NCBI GenBank assembly: GCA_964383855.1
Contig: CAYLIP010000005.1
Location: 1-63,346 of the forward strand
Length of the DNA: 63,346 bases
DNA from: CAZHAC01 sp964383855
GTDB lineage: Bacteria; Chloroflexota; Dormibacteria; Dormibacterales; Dormibacteraceae
Reading direction: 5' to 3'
The position numbers and the translations under genes are program-made. A model generated the notes under the pieces. It ran no database searches, was not told the DNA's origin, and was given only the letters and a program-made list of their open reading frames with translations. This document shows, piece after piece, positions 16,777 to 24,897 of the stretch. Each line of letters opens with the position of its first letter. The first letter of the stretch is position 1.

Positions 16777-17724
16777 ATGCGCTGCATCAAGTGCCGGAAG
16801 CCGGCCAACGTGGAGGTGCGCCGCCACCGCTCGGCCTTCTGCGCCGGCTGCTATCCCGAGTGGTTCCGCAACCAGGTCGAGCGGGCGATCACCGACGACC
16901 GCATGTTCACGCGCGACGACCGCGTCCTGGTCGCCATCTCGGGCGGCAAGGACTCCCTGGCCCTCTGGCACGCGCTCAAGGTCCTCGGTTACCGGGCCGA
17001 CGGGATGTACATCCGCCTCGGGATCGCCGACTACTCGCGCCGGTCGCAGGCCAGGTCGGAGGCGTTTGCCGAGAAGCACGGCCTCACCCTTCACCAGGTC
17101 GACCTCACCGGGGACCACGGCTTCGCCGTGCCTGACCTGCTCGACACGCGCAGCGGCAAACCCTGCGCCGCCTGCGGCACGGTCAAGCGCTACCACTTCA
17201 ACAAGGTGGCGGCCGATCTCGGCTACCCGATCGTCGCCACCGGCCACAACCTGGACGACGAGGCGGCCACGCTCTTCGGCAACGTCATGCACTGGCAGGT
17301 CGACTACCTGGGGCGCCAGGGCCCGGTGCTGGAGTCGACCCATCCCAGGCTGGTCCGCAAGGTGAAGCCGCTCTACCGGCTGGCCGAGCGCGACACCGCG
17401 GCCTACGCCGTCATCGAGCGGATCGATTACATCCTCGAGGAGTGCCCGATGGCCAAGGGCGCCAAGTCGCTGGCCTACAAGGACATGCTGAACACCCTCG
17501 AAGACCAGCAGCCGGGCGCCAAGCACCGATTCCTGGTCGGCTTTTTGAAGCAGGGCCGTTCCGCCGTCGCCTCCGGCAACGGTCTCGGCGATGGGGTCGA
17601 GCTGCGCGAATGCGCCCGCTGCGGACAGCCCACGACCGCTGAGGTCTGCGCCTACTGCAGGATGGCCGAGTGGGGCCGCCGCAAGGTCGCCGACAGGGCG
17701 GATAAGTACCCTTCGCGCGAGTGA
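16777..17724 (+). CDS. ttuA: TtuA/NcsA-type tRNA 2-thiolation enzyme
   Basis: This 315-residue protein has every TtuA hallmark: an N-terminal zinc finger (C3, C6, C22, C25), the ATP-pyrophosphatase PP-loop SGGKDS at 55-60, three iron-sulfur ligands (C130 and C133 in KPCAACG, C223 in EECPMAKG) and a C-terminal zinc finger (ECARCG, VCAYC). TtuA adenylates a tRNA uridine and swaps oxygen for sulfur; in Thermus the target is position 54, in NcsA/Ctu1 relatives U34. The target here is not decidable from sequence. The preceding sulfur-carrier-like gene supports this role. Its stop overlaps pyrF by 4 nt (GTGA). Confidence 0.88.
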   Translation: MRCIKCRKPANVEVRRHRSAFCAGCYPEWFRNQVERAITDDRMFTRDDRVLVAISGGKDSLALWHALKVLGYRADGMYIRLGIADYSRRSQARSEAFAEKHGLTLHQVDLTGDHGFAVPDLLDTRSGKPCAACGTVKRYHFNKVAADLGYPIVATGHNLDDEAATLFGNVMHWQVDYLGRQGPVLESTHPRLVRKVKPLYRLAERDTAAYAVIERIDYILEECPMAKGAKSLAYKDMLNTLEDQQPGAKHRFLVGFLKQGRSAVASGNGLGDGVELRECARCGQPTTAEVCAYCRMAEWGRRKVADRADKYPSRE

Positions 17725-18509
17725 GCTTCTTCGAGCGGCTGAGGGCAGCCGCCCGCTCCCGCCGGTCCAGCCTCTGCGTCGGACTCGACCCCGACCCCGA
17801 GCGGATCCCAGACGGCGCCGGGGGCGCCGTCCGCCACTGCCTGGAGGTGATCGAGCAGACGCATGACATCGCCGCCTGCTACAAGCCCAACGCCGCCTTC
17901 TGGGCCCAGTACGGGACGGCCGGGTGGACGGGACTGACCGAAGTCCGCCTGCACGTCCCTCAGGAGATCCCCTTCCTGCTCGACTTCAAGGTCGCCGACA
18001 TCGGGTCGACCATGGCCGCCTACGCGCGCACGGTGTTCGAGGCGCTCGACGTCGACGGGGTCACCGTTCACGCCTACCACGGCGCCGACTCCCTGGAGGA
18101 ATACACCCGCTACGCGGACCGGGGCGTCTACGTCGTCTGCCGGACCTCCAATCCGGGGGCCGAGGACCTCCAGCATCTCGACACAGGTGGGAAGCCGCTC
18201 TACCTGCGGGTCGCCGAGCTGGCCCAGCGGGTCGACGAGCACGGCAACGTCGGCCTGGTTGTGGGCGCGACCGCCCCCGAGCAGGTGGCCGAGGTCCGCA
18301 GCGCGGCGCCCGCGATGCCCTTCCTGCTGCCCGGGATCGGCGCTCAGGGCGGCGACCTCGAGGGCTCGGTGCGCGCGGCCTGGAACGGCGACGAGGCCTC
18401 GGTGCTGGTCAACGCCTCGCGCGCGATCCTCTACGCGGAAGATCCTCGGGCGGCCGCTCTCGAGCTCCGCGACGCCATCAACGCCGTCCTCGAGGGGGTT
18501 CGGCCGTGA
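17721..18509 (+). CDS. pyrF: Orotidine 5'-phosphate decarboxylase, type 2
   Basis: PyrF converts OMP to UMP, the last step of pyrimidine synthesis. The 262-residue protein has SLCVGLDPDPERIP and the catalytic D88-x-K90-xx-D93 array (DFKVADIGST), followed by GVTVHAYHG, the phosphate-loop region VGATAPEQ and LLPGIGAQGG. Length and motifs fit the longer type 2 subfamily rather than the E. coli type. GTG 17721 overlaps the upstream stop in GTGA, and its own stop overlaps the next gene the same way. Confidence 0.96.
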   Translation: MSFFERLRAAARSRRSSLCVGLDPDPERIPDGAGGAVRHCLEVIEQTHDIAACYKPNAAFWAQYGTAGWTGLTEVRLHVPQEIPFLLDFKVADIGSTMAAYARTVFEALDVDGVTVHAYHGADSLEEYTRYADRGVYVVCRTSNPGAEDLQHLDTGGKPLYLRVAELAQRVDEHGNVGLVVGATAPEQVAEVRSAAPAMPFLLPGIGAQGGDLEGSVRAAWNGDEASVLVNASRAILYAEDPRAAALELRDAINAVLEGVRP

Positions 18510-19744
18510 GCTCGGAGCGGCACACCGCCCACCTGGTCCTGGAGGGCCACATCATCGACTCGATGATGCTGCCCCAGGTCATGGACCTGGTCATGGACCT
18601 CGGCGGCAACTTCACGATCGAGGAGCTGCGGGTCGGGCAGCACAAGGCCGACATCTCGCGCTGCCGGATGGAGGTGGCGGCGCCGACTCCAGACACCCTC
18701 GATGCCATCGTCCGCCGGGCCCGGGACCTGGGTGCGGTGGCCGCCGCCGAAGAGCCGGTGCAGCTGGCCGAGATCACCCAGGAGGGCGTCTACCCGGAGG
18801 GCTTCTACTCGACCACCAACCTGCCCACCTACATCCTCCTCGACGGCCAGTGGGTGCCCGTGCAGAAGCAGGAGATGGACACCGCCATCGCCGTCGACGA
18901 GGCGGCCCGGAGCGCGCGCTGCATCCCCTTCCAGGAGGCGCGGCCGGGAATGAAGGTGGTCGTCGGGCACGCCGGCGTGCGCGTGGTGCCGCTCGAGCGC
19001 TCGCGGCAGACCGAAATCTTCAGCTTCATGGCCAGCGAGGTGTCGGCCGAGAAGCCGAAGAAGCTGCTCATCCAGGGCATCGCCGACGAGATGCGCCTGG
19101 CGCGGGGCGCCGGCGGCCGGATCCTGGTCGTCTCCGGGCCCGCCGTCGTCCACACCGGGGCCGGCGTGCACCTCTCGCGCCTGATCGAGATGGGTTACGT
19201 GCAGGTGCTCTTCGCGGGCAACGCGCTCGCCGTCCACGACGTGGAGGCTGCGCTCTTCGGGACCGCGCTGGGGGTCAACCTGGAGAGCGGACTGCCGATC
19301 GAGCACGGCCACGAGCACCACATGCGCGCCATCAACCGGGTGCGCTCGGCCGGTGGCCTGCGCCAGATGGTGGCCAGCGGGCAGCTGCCCAGCGGCGTCA
19401 TGAAGAGCGCCATCGAGAACGAGGTCGAGCTCGTCCTGGCCGGCAGCGTCCGCGACGACGGCCCGCTGCCCGACGTGGTCACCGACATGGTCGAGGCGCA
19501 GCGCCGGATGCGGGCGGCCATCGTCCAGGAGCCGCCGGTCCGGATGGCGATCATGCTCTCGACCATGCTCCATTCGATCGCCACCGGGAACATGCTGCCG
19601 GCCGGCGTCCGCACCGTCTGCGTCGACATCAACCCGGCGGTCGTGACCAAGCTGGCCGACCGCGGATCCTGGCAGTCGATCGGGCTCGTCACCGACGTCG
19701 AGTCGTTCCTGCGCGAGCTCGCGGGCGCGCTCGAGGAGGGCTGA
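18506..19744 (+). CDS. Archaeal-type ornithine cyclodeaminase (TIGR00300 / LOR-SDH family)
   Basis: The 412-residue protein starts with the LOR/SDH conserved region (HLVLEGHIIDSMMLPQVMDLVMDLGGNFTIEEL) and continues with a Rossmann-like part (RILVVSGPAVVHTGAG, LIEMGYVQVLFAGNALAVHDVE, GTALGVNLE, HMRAINRVRSAGG, LAGSVRDDGPLPDV, MLPAGVRTVCVDINPAVVTKLADRG). A Methanococcus member of this family turns ornithine into proline and ammonia, and the same module forms the C-terminal half of cyanobacterial AgrE/ArgZ. Function here is by family. It is coupled to pyrF by GTGA. Confidence 0.82.
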   Translation: MSSERHTAHLVLEGHIIDSMMLPQVMDLVMDLGGNFTIEELRVGQHKADISRCRMEVAAPTPDTLDAIVRRARDLGAVAAAEEPVQLAEITQEGVYPEGFYSTTNLPTYILLDGQWVPVQKQEMDTAIAVDEAARSARCIPFQEARPGMKVVVGHAGVRVVPLERSRQTEIFSFMASEVSAEKPKKLLIQGIADEMRLARGAGGRILVVSGPAVVHTGAGVHLSRLIEMGYVQVLFAGNALAVHDVEAALFGTALGVNLESGLPIEHGHEHHMRAINRVRSAGGLRQMVASGQLPSGVMKSAIENEVELVLAGSVRDDGPLPDVVTDMVEAQRRMRAAIVQEPPVRMAIMLSTMLHSIATGNMLPAGVRTVCVDINPAVVTKLADRGSWQSIGLVTDVESFLRELAGALEEG

Positions 19745-19750
19745 GGGCAC

Positions 19751-20110
19751 CTGGCCGCCTACCTCGGCATGGGGCTGGCGGGCGGCCTGCTCGGGGGACT
19801 GCTGGGGGTGGGGGGCGGCTTCATCATGGTCCCGCTGATGGCGCTCTACGCGCCGATCACGCAGCGCCAGGCGCAGGCGACCTCGCTGGCGGCCATCATC
19901 CCGACCTCGATCGTCGGCTCCCTCTTCTACTACTTCGGCTCGCGGCAGCCCCAGGTCGACCTGCAGCTGGCGCTGCTCCTCGTGATCGGCAGCGTGGTCG
20001 GCGCCTACGCGGGCGCCCGGCTGCTCATGCATCTCCCCGACCGCCTGCTCAGGCAGGTCTTCGCGGTGCTGCTGCTCGCGATCGGCCTGAAGCAGCTGGT
20101 GCTCCCGTGA
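19751..20110 (+). CDS. TauE/SafE-family half-transporter, first half
   Basis: This is about 119 residues of mostly membrane helices carrying one repeat of the TauE/SafE (TSUP) fold: GLLGGLLGVGGGFIMVPLMALYA, QAQATSLAAIIPTSIVGSLFYYF, then two more helices. Full TSUP proteins are about 250 residues with two such repeats. Family members move sulfite, sulfonates or carboxylates. CTG 19751 lies 6 nt after the cyclodeaminase stop; the first canonical start, ATG 19769, loses six residues. The next gene carries the second half and overlaps by GTGA, so the working protein is probably a pair. Confidence 0.8.
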   Translation: MAAYLGMGLAGGLLGGLLGVGGGFIMVPLMALYAPITQRQAQATSLAAIIPTSIVGSLFYYFGSRQPQVDLQLALLLVIGSVVGAYAGARLLMHLPDRLLRQVFAVLLLAIGLKQLVLP

Positions 20111-20511
20111 GCCTGGTCCGCGACGGCCTGGCCGTCGTCAGCGGGCTCTTCGTTGGAGTTGCCAGCGGCGTTCTCGGCGTGGGCGGAGGCGTGTTCCTGG
20201 TCCCGATCATGACGCTCGGCTTCCGGATCCCGCAGCATGCCGCCCAGGGCACCTCGCTGGCGGCCATCCTGCCCACGGCGGTGGTGGGCGCCTGGACGCA
20301 CCACCGCGCGGGCACCCTGGTGCCCCGCCTGGCCCTCTGGGTCGGGCTCGGCGGCGGGATCGGCGCTGCGGTGGGCGCGCTGGCAGCGCTCTCGCTGCCG
20401 CGGCAGGTGCTGGCCCGCGGCTTCGGCCTGGTCCTCATCTACGCCGCCTACCGGATGTGGCCCCGCCACAGGCAAACTGGTGATGGAGATGAGCCAGCGC
20501 AACCTGCTTGA
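20107..20511 (+). CDS. TauE/SafE-family half-transporter, second half
   Basis: The 134-residue membrane protein repeats the same motif set as the preceding gene: GLFVGVASGVLGVGGGVFLVPIMTLGF, QHAAQGTSLAAILPTAVVGAWTHH, two more hydrophobic helices and a short polar tail. Its GTG start at 20107 overlaps the upstream stop. It ends about 29 nt inside the following ligase gene. Together the pair matches one full-length TSUP transporter split between its internal repeats; substrate unknown, though the next gene suggests a carboxylate. Confidence 0.8.
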   Translation: MSLVRDGLAVVSGLFVGVASGVLGVGGGVFLVPIMTLGFRIPQHAAQGTSLAAILPTAVVGAWTHHRAGTLVPRLALWVGLGGGIGAAVGALAALSLPRQVLARGFGLVLIYAAYRMWPRHRQTGDGDEPAQPA

Positions 20512-21967
20512 CGCCCTGCGCGGCGAGCCCGGCGCGGCCGCGCTGGTCACGCCAGGTGGCCCGCGCTTCAGCTACCGGCAGCTGGCGGACGCGGTCGAGG
20601 AGGCCGCCGGCCGGCTCGCCGGCCTGGGGGTCCGCCGGGGCGACCGCGTCGCCATGGCATTTCCCAATGGGCCGGAAGCGGTGGTTCTCTTCCTGGCCGC
20701 TTCTCTGGCGGGCACCGCCTGCCCGCTCAACCCGGCCTACAAGCAGGAGGAGTTCGAGTTCTACCTCGAGGACACCGGGGCCGGATTGCTCCTGCTGCCC
20801 CCGGGCGAGCTGGCCGCCGCCCGCGCGGCCATGGGCTCGCGGGGCCGGGTCGTCGAGGTGGCCATCGACGCTCGTGGCGAGCTCCAGATGGAGGGCGCGG
20901 CGCGCGACTTTGACGCGCCCGGACCGGATGACGTGGCGCTGGTCCTGCACACATCGGGCACCACCAGCCGGCCGAAGCGGGTCCCGCTCCGGCACCGCAA
21001 CCTGCTCGCCTCGGTCGACAACATCGTGGACTGGTACCGGCTGACTCCCGAGGACGTCTCACTCTGCGTGATGCCGCTCTTCCACGTGCACGGGCTGATG
21101 GCGTCGACCATGTCGACGCTGAGGTCGGGCGGCACCGTGGTCGCACCGGCGCGGTTCGCGCCGCTCGGATTCTGGCCGGTGGCTCGCGACGTCCGGCCCA
21201 CCTGGTACTCGGCCTCGCCGACCTTCCACCACCTGATCCTCTCGCGCGCCCCGGGCCGCCGGCCGCCGGGCAGCGAGCGGCTGCGCTTCGTGCGCTCCTG
21301 CTCCGCCCAGCTCAGCCCGGCCGCCATGGCCGAGATCGAGGAGCGCCTCGAGGTGCCGGTGCTCGAGGCCTACGGGATGACCGAGGCCACTCACCAGATG
21401 TCTTCCAATCCCCTGCCGCCGGGCGAGCGCCGTCCGGGCAGCGTGGGCGTCGCCACCGGCGTCGAGATCGGCGTCATGGGCGAGAGCGGAGAGCTGCTGC
21501 CGGTCGGCGCGGCCGGCGAGGTGGTGATCCGCGGCCGCAGCGTGATCGACGGGTACGAGAACAACCCGGAGGCGAACGCCGCCTCCTTCGTCGACGGCTG
21601 GTTCCGGACCGGCGACCAGGGCACCATCGACGCCTCTGGCTACCTGACCCTGGTCGGCCGGATCAAGGAGCTGATCAACCGAGGGGGGGAGAAGATCGCG
21701 CCCGCCGAGATCGACGCAGTGCTCGAGACCAACCCCAAGGTGGCCAAGGCGGTGGCCTTCGGCCGCCCCCATCCGGCCTGGGGCGAGGAGGTGGCGGTGG
21801 CGGTCGTCCTCAAGGCGCCGGCCGAGGAGCGCGAGCTGCAGGCCTGGTGCCGCGAGCGACTGGCCGAGTTCAAGGTGCCGAGGTCGGTGTTCATCGTGGA
21901 GGAGATCCCGCAGACCGCGACCGGCAAGGTCCAGCGGCGCAACGTCGCGCAGGTCCTGCTGGGCTAG
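20483..21967 (+). CDS. AMP-dependent acyl-CoA synthetase, closest to oxalate-CoA ligase
   Basis: The 494-residue enzyme activates a carboxylate as acyl-AMP and transfers it to CoA. Motifs: HTSGTTSRPK (157-166), GMTEATH, the hinge GWFRTGDQG, KELINRGGEKIAPAEID and the catalytic Lys in TATGKVQRR. Segments WYSASPTFHHLILSRA, LRFVRSCSAQL and SSNPLPPGERRPGSVG resemble plant AAE3 and yeast Pcs60, which make oxalyl-CoA; substrate is therefore suggested, not proven. ATG 20483 is used; ATG 20489 is possible. It overlaps the half-transporter gene upstream and panE downstream (TAGTG). Confidence 0.88.
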   Translation: MEMSQRNLLDALRGEPGAAALVTPGGPRFSYRQLADAVEEAAGRLAGLGVRRGDRVAMAFPNGPEAVVLFLAASLAGTACPLNPAYKQEEFEFYLEDTGAGLLLLPPGELAAARAAMGSRGRVVEVAIDARGELQMEGAARDFDAPGPDDVALVLHTSGTTSRPKRVPLRHRNLLASVDNIVDWYRLTPEDVSLCVMPLFHVHGLMASTMSTLRSGGTVVAPARFAPLGFWPVARDVRPTWYSASPTFHHLILSRAPGRRPPGSERLRFVRSCSAQLSPAAMAEIEERLEVPVLEAYGMTEATHQMSSNPLPPGERRPGSVGVATGVEIGVMGESGELLPVGAAGEVVIRGRSVIDGYENNPEANAASFVDGWFRTGDQGTIDASGYLTLVGRIKELINRGGEKIAPAEIDAVLETNPKVAKAVAFGRPHPAWGEEVAVAVVLKAPAEERELQAWCRERLAEFKVPRSVFIVEEIPQTATGKVQRRNVAQVLLG

Positions 21968-22947
21968 TGCGAATCGCGATCGCGGGCGCCGGCGCCACCG
22001 GCGGGTACCTGGCCGCGTGCCTGGTCCGCTCGGGGGCCGACGTCGTGGTGGTGGCGCGCGGACCACATCTGGCGGCGATGCGGGAGCGCGGCCTGACCGT
22101 TCGCGAGCCGGGTGCCGAGCCGTTCACGGTGAAGCCGGAGGCGACCGACGACATGGAGGCCGCTGTGCGCTCGGCCGATGTGGTGTTCGTGACCCTGAAG
22201 GCGCACTCGCTGCCCGCGCTGGCGCCGGTGGTCGGCCGCTCGCTCAAGCCGGGCGCGGTGCTGGTGAGCGCTCAGAACGGCGTCCCCTGGTGGTATTTCG
22301 GGCGCGGCTACACCGGTCCTCTGGCCGGCGAGCGCCTGGAGTCGGTCGATCCCGGCGGGGTGATCAGCGAGAGCATCGACGAAGCCTCCGTGGTGGCCTG
22401 CATCGTCTACCCGGCCACCGCGCTCAGCGCGCCCGGCGTCGTCGAGCACGTCGAGGGCAACCGCTTCTCCCTCGGCGAGCTCGACGGCGAGCGTACTGAG
22501 AGGGTGACCGGGATCGCCCAGGCCCTGGCCGCCGCCGGCCTCCGCGCTCCGGTGCAGGCCCGGATCCGGAACGAGATCTGGCTCAAGCTCCTGGGCAACG
22601 CGTCCTTCAACCCGGTCAGCGCGCTCGGCCGGGTGACGCTCGGCCGGATCGCCGAGTCGCCCGGCGCCCGCGACCTGGTGCGGACGCTGATGGTCGAGGT
22701 GGAGGCGGTGGCCGCCGGAGTGGGGGAGGAGATGGCGGTTTCCATCGAGCGCCGCCTGGAGGGGGGCTTCCGGGTCGGCGAGCACCGGACCTCCATGCTC
22801 CAGGACGTCGAGGCCGGTCGCCCGCTCGAGGTGGACGCGCTCCTGGGCTCGGTCTGCGAGATCGCGGGCCGGCTGGGGATCGCCGTCCCCAACCTGCAGA
22901 CCGTGCTCACCCTGTGCCGCCTGCTCGACGGCAGCGCTCGTGGCTGA
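21967..22947 (+). CDS. panE: 2-Dehydropantoate 2-reductase (ketopantoate reductase family)
   Basis: The 326-residue NADPH enzyme reduces ketopantoate to pantoate for CoA synthesis. The N-terminus has the Rossmann loop AGAGATGGYLA; the ApbA C-terminal domain shows RNEIWLKLLGNASFNPVSALG and the late signature HRTSMLQDVEAGRPLEVDALLGSV. GTG 21967 shares one base with the upstream stop (TAGTG). Family members also reduce other 2-oxo acids, but following a CoA ligase a CoA-supply role fits. It is the last gene of the plus-strand operon that begins at 16522. Confidence 0.92.
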   Translation: MRIAIAGAGATGGYLAACLVRSGADVVVVARGPHLAAMRERGLTVREPGAEPFTVKPEATDDMEAAVRSADVVFVTLKAHSLPALAPVVGRSLKPGAVLVSAQNGVPWWYFGRGYTGPLAGERLESVDPGGVISESIDEASVVACIVYPATALSAPGVVEHVEGNRFSLGELDGERTERVTGIAQALAAAGLRAPVQARIRNEIWLKLLGNASFNPVSALGRVTLGRIAESPGARDLVRTLMVEVEAVAAGVGEEMAVSIERRLEGGFRVGEHRTSMLQDVEAGRPLEVDALLGSVCEIAGRLGIAVPNLQTVLTLCRLLDGSARG

Positions 22948-22990
22948 TTGACGCCGCGCGCCGATCAGGAGTAGCGTGGGGGCGATAGTT

Positions 22991-23008
22991 CGGTACGCAA
23001 ACGTACCG
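22991..23008. promoter_or_regulatory. Palindromic operator before the acyl-CoA dehydrogenase / TetR operon
   Basis: CGGTACG (22991-22997) and CGTACCG (23002-23008) form a perfect inverted repeat around CAAA. It lies 19 nt before the dehydrogenase start and just upstream of its GAGGAG ribosome-binding site. A TetR-family gene is the next gene in the operon, so autorepression through this site is the simplest reading. Confidence 0.75.
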
Positions 23009-23027
23009 CGATGAGGAGAAATTCGAC

Positions 23028-24224
23028 TTGGTTTCGTTCCAGCTGAGCGATGAGCAGAAAGAGATTCGGGATTGGGTCCACGACTTCGCCGAGCGCGAGA
23101 TCCGCCCGGTCGCGCATGAGTACGACGAGAAGGAGGAGTTCCCGTGGCCGGTCGTCCAGAAGGCGGCCGAGATCGGGATCTACGGGCACGAGTTCCTGGG
23201 CCAGACCTTCGGCGATCCGACCGGGATCATCCCCGCCCTGGTCGCCGAGGAGCTGACCTGGGGCTGCGCCGGGATCGCGCTGGCGATCCAGGGCACCGGC
23301 CTGCCCGTGGCCGCCATCTTCGGACAGGGCACGCCGGAGCAGATCTCGACCTGGATCCCGGCCTGCTACGGCACCCCCAAGGACCCCAAGGTGGCGGCCT
23401 TCTGCGCGACCGAGGCCGACGCCGGCTCGGACGTCTCCGCCTACAAGACATCGGCCGTGCGCCAGAACGGCGACTGGGTGATCAACGGCGAGAAGGTGTT
23501 CATCACCAATGGAGGCATCGCCGACGTCCACGTCGTGGTCGCCTCGGTCGACCGCTCGCTGGGGTCCCGCGGACACGCTTCCTTCGTGGTGCCGCCGGGC
23601 ACGCCGGGGCTCTCCCAGGGCAAGAAGGAGAAGAAGTTGGGCATCCGGGCCTCCCACACGGCGACCGTGGTCCTGAACGACGTGCGCGTCCCGGCCGACT
23701 GCCTGCTCGGCGGCGAGGAGAAGCTGGAGGCAAAGCTGGCCCGGGCCCGGGAGGGCCAGAGCACCGGCCGGACCAACGTGGCCATGAAGACCTTCGAGTC
23801 CACCCGCCCGCTGGTCGGCGCCCAGGCGCTGGGGATCGCGCGGGCCGCCTTCGAGTTCGCCCTCCAGTACGCCAAGGAGCGCAAGACGTTCGGCCGGCCG
23901 ATCATCGAGAACCAGGCGATCGCCTTCAAGCTGGCCGACATGGCGCTCGAGATCGAGGCCGCGCGAGCCCTGATCTGGCGGGCGCTGTGGGAGAGCCGGA
24001 ATGGGGGCGAGTTCAAGATGGCCGAGGGTTCGATGGCCAAGCTGAAGGCGGGCGAGGTTGCGGTCAAGGTGACCGACGAGGCGATCCAGATCTGCGGCGG
24101 CTACGGCTACATACGCGAGTTCCCGGTCGAGAAGTGGCACCGCGATGCCAAGATCTACACCATCTTCGAAGGCACCTCGGAGATCCAGCGGCTCGTGATC
24201 TCGCGGGCCCTGCAGGCGCTCTAG
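23028..24224 (+). CDS. Acyl-CoA dehydrogenase
   Basis: The 398-residue flavoenzyme shows all three ACAD domains: N-terminal helices (FQLSDEQKEIRDWVHDFAEREI), the middle FAD/substrate segment (AFCATEADAGSDVSAYKTSA, WVINGEKVFITNGG) and the C-terminal bundle (YAKERKTFGRPIIENQAIAFKLADM, QICGGYGYIREFPVEKWHRDAKIYTIFEGTSEIQ). The Glu in IFEGTSEIQ is at the usual catalytic position of short- and medium-chain enzymes. TTG 23028 is preceded by GAGGAG. Chain-length specificity cannot be read from the sequence. A TetR gene follows 12 nt downstream, so it is probably repressed in the absence of a fatty-acid-derived signal. Confidence 0.95.
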   Translation: MVSFQLSDEQKEIRDWVHDFAEREIRPVAHEYDEKEEFPWPVVQKAAEIGIYGHEFLGQTFGDPTGIIPALVAEELTWGCAGIALAIQGTGLPVAAIFGQGTPEQISTWIPACYGTPKDPKVAAFCATEADAGSDVSAYKTSAVRQNGDWVINGEKVFITNGGIADVHVVVASVDRSLGSRGHASFVVPPGTPGLSQGKKEKKLGIRASHTATVVLNDVRVPADCLLGGEEKLEAKLARAREGQSTGRTNVAMKTFESTRPLVGAQALGIARAAFEFALQYAKERKTFGRPIIENQAIAFKLADMALEIEAARALIWRALWESRNGGEFKMAEGSMAKLKAGEVAVKVTDEAIQICGGYGYIREFPVEKWHRDAKIYTIFEGTSEIQRLVISRALQAL

Positions 24225-24236
24225 GAGGAAACCGCC

Positions 24237-24842
24237 ACGGCCATCGAGACGGAGGACCAGGCCCCCCGCAGCCGGGAGGGCAGGCGCGAGGCGCGCCGGC
24301 AGCGGCTGCTCGACGCCGCGGTCGAGCTGTTCGCCACCCGTGGCCTCAACAAGACCTCGGTCGACGACGTGGTGGCCCGGGCGCGAACCTCGAAGTCGGC
24401 GTTCTACGAGTTCTGGAGCTCCAAGGAGGACTGCGTCCGCGCGCTCCTCGACGAGATGGGCGCCCTGGTCGTGGAGGCGGTTTTCGCTGACGCGGCGCTC
24501 GGAAGCGACCACCGGGACCGCATGCGGCGCGGGATCACCGCCTTCGTCAACCGGTGCTGGGACCATCAGAACCTGGCCCGCGTCCTGCTCGTGGAATCGG
24601 TCGGGGTGAGCCCCTCCGTGGAGGAGGCGCGCCGGCGGTTCCAGGCGCGCTTCGCGCACCTGGTCGAGGCCGAAGTGCGCAACAACGCGGGTGACGACCC
24701 GTTCTATCGGGACATGGACGCCGAGGTCTTCGGCCGGGCCGTGGTGGGCGCCGTGAACGAGACGGTCGCCCACTTCCTGACCGTCCCCAAGGCTGACCGG
24801 GAGACCGTCGTCCGCGCCCTGACCGCTATCTTCACGCCCTGA
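24237..24842 (+). CDS. TetR-family transcriptional regulator with a probable ACG start
   Basis: The frame opens right after the dehydrogenase stop and encodes a complete TetR protein of about 201 residues: HTH helices RLLDAAVELFATRGLNKTSV, DDVVARARTSKSAFYEFWSSKEDC, then a helical ligand domain. There is no ATG, GTG or TTG before 24369, which would delete helix 1 and most of helix 2. A perfect AGGAGG (24223-24228) stands 8 nt before ACG at 24237, giving M-A-I-E-T-E. An ATC at 24243 is a weaker choice. The likely target is the palindrome at 22991-23008. Confidence 0.85.
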   Translation, partial: TAIETEDQAPRSREGRREARRQRLLDAAVELFATRGLNKTSVDDVVARARTSKSAFYEFWSSKEDCVRALLDEMGALVVEAVFADAALGSDHRDRMRRGITAFVNRCWDHQNLARVLLVESVGVSPSVEEARRRFQARFAHLVEAEVRNNAGDDPFYRDMDAEVFGRAVVGAVNETVAHFLTVPKADRETVVRALTAIFTP

Positions 24843-24897
24843 CCCAGGCGCCCGGCTACCGGGTTTACCGGTCTCGCGCGTTCCGATAGTTGCGGGA

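Noticed and set aside
18187..20106. Plus-strand frame continuing upstream of the second half-transporter
   Set aside because: Only the part from GTG 20107 has membrane-protein character; the upstream part is out of frame with pyrF and the cyclodeaminase and is Arg/Pro-rich noise.
22965..24773. Open frame of 602 codons on the minus strand
   Set aside because: It runs opposite the acyl-CoA dehydrogenase and tetR genes, whose motifs are clear; its own translation has no recognisable family.
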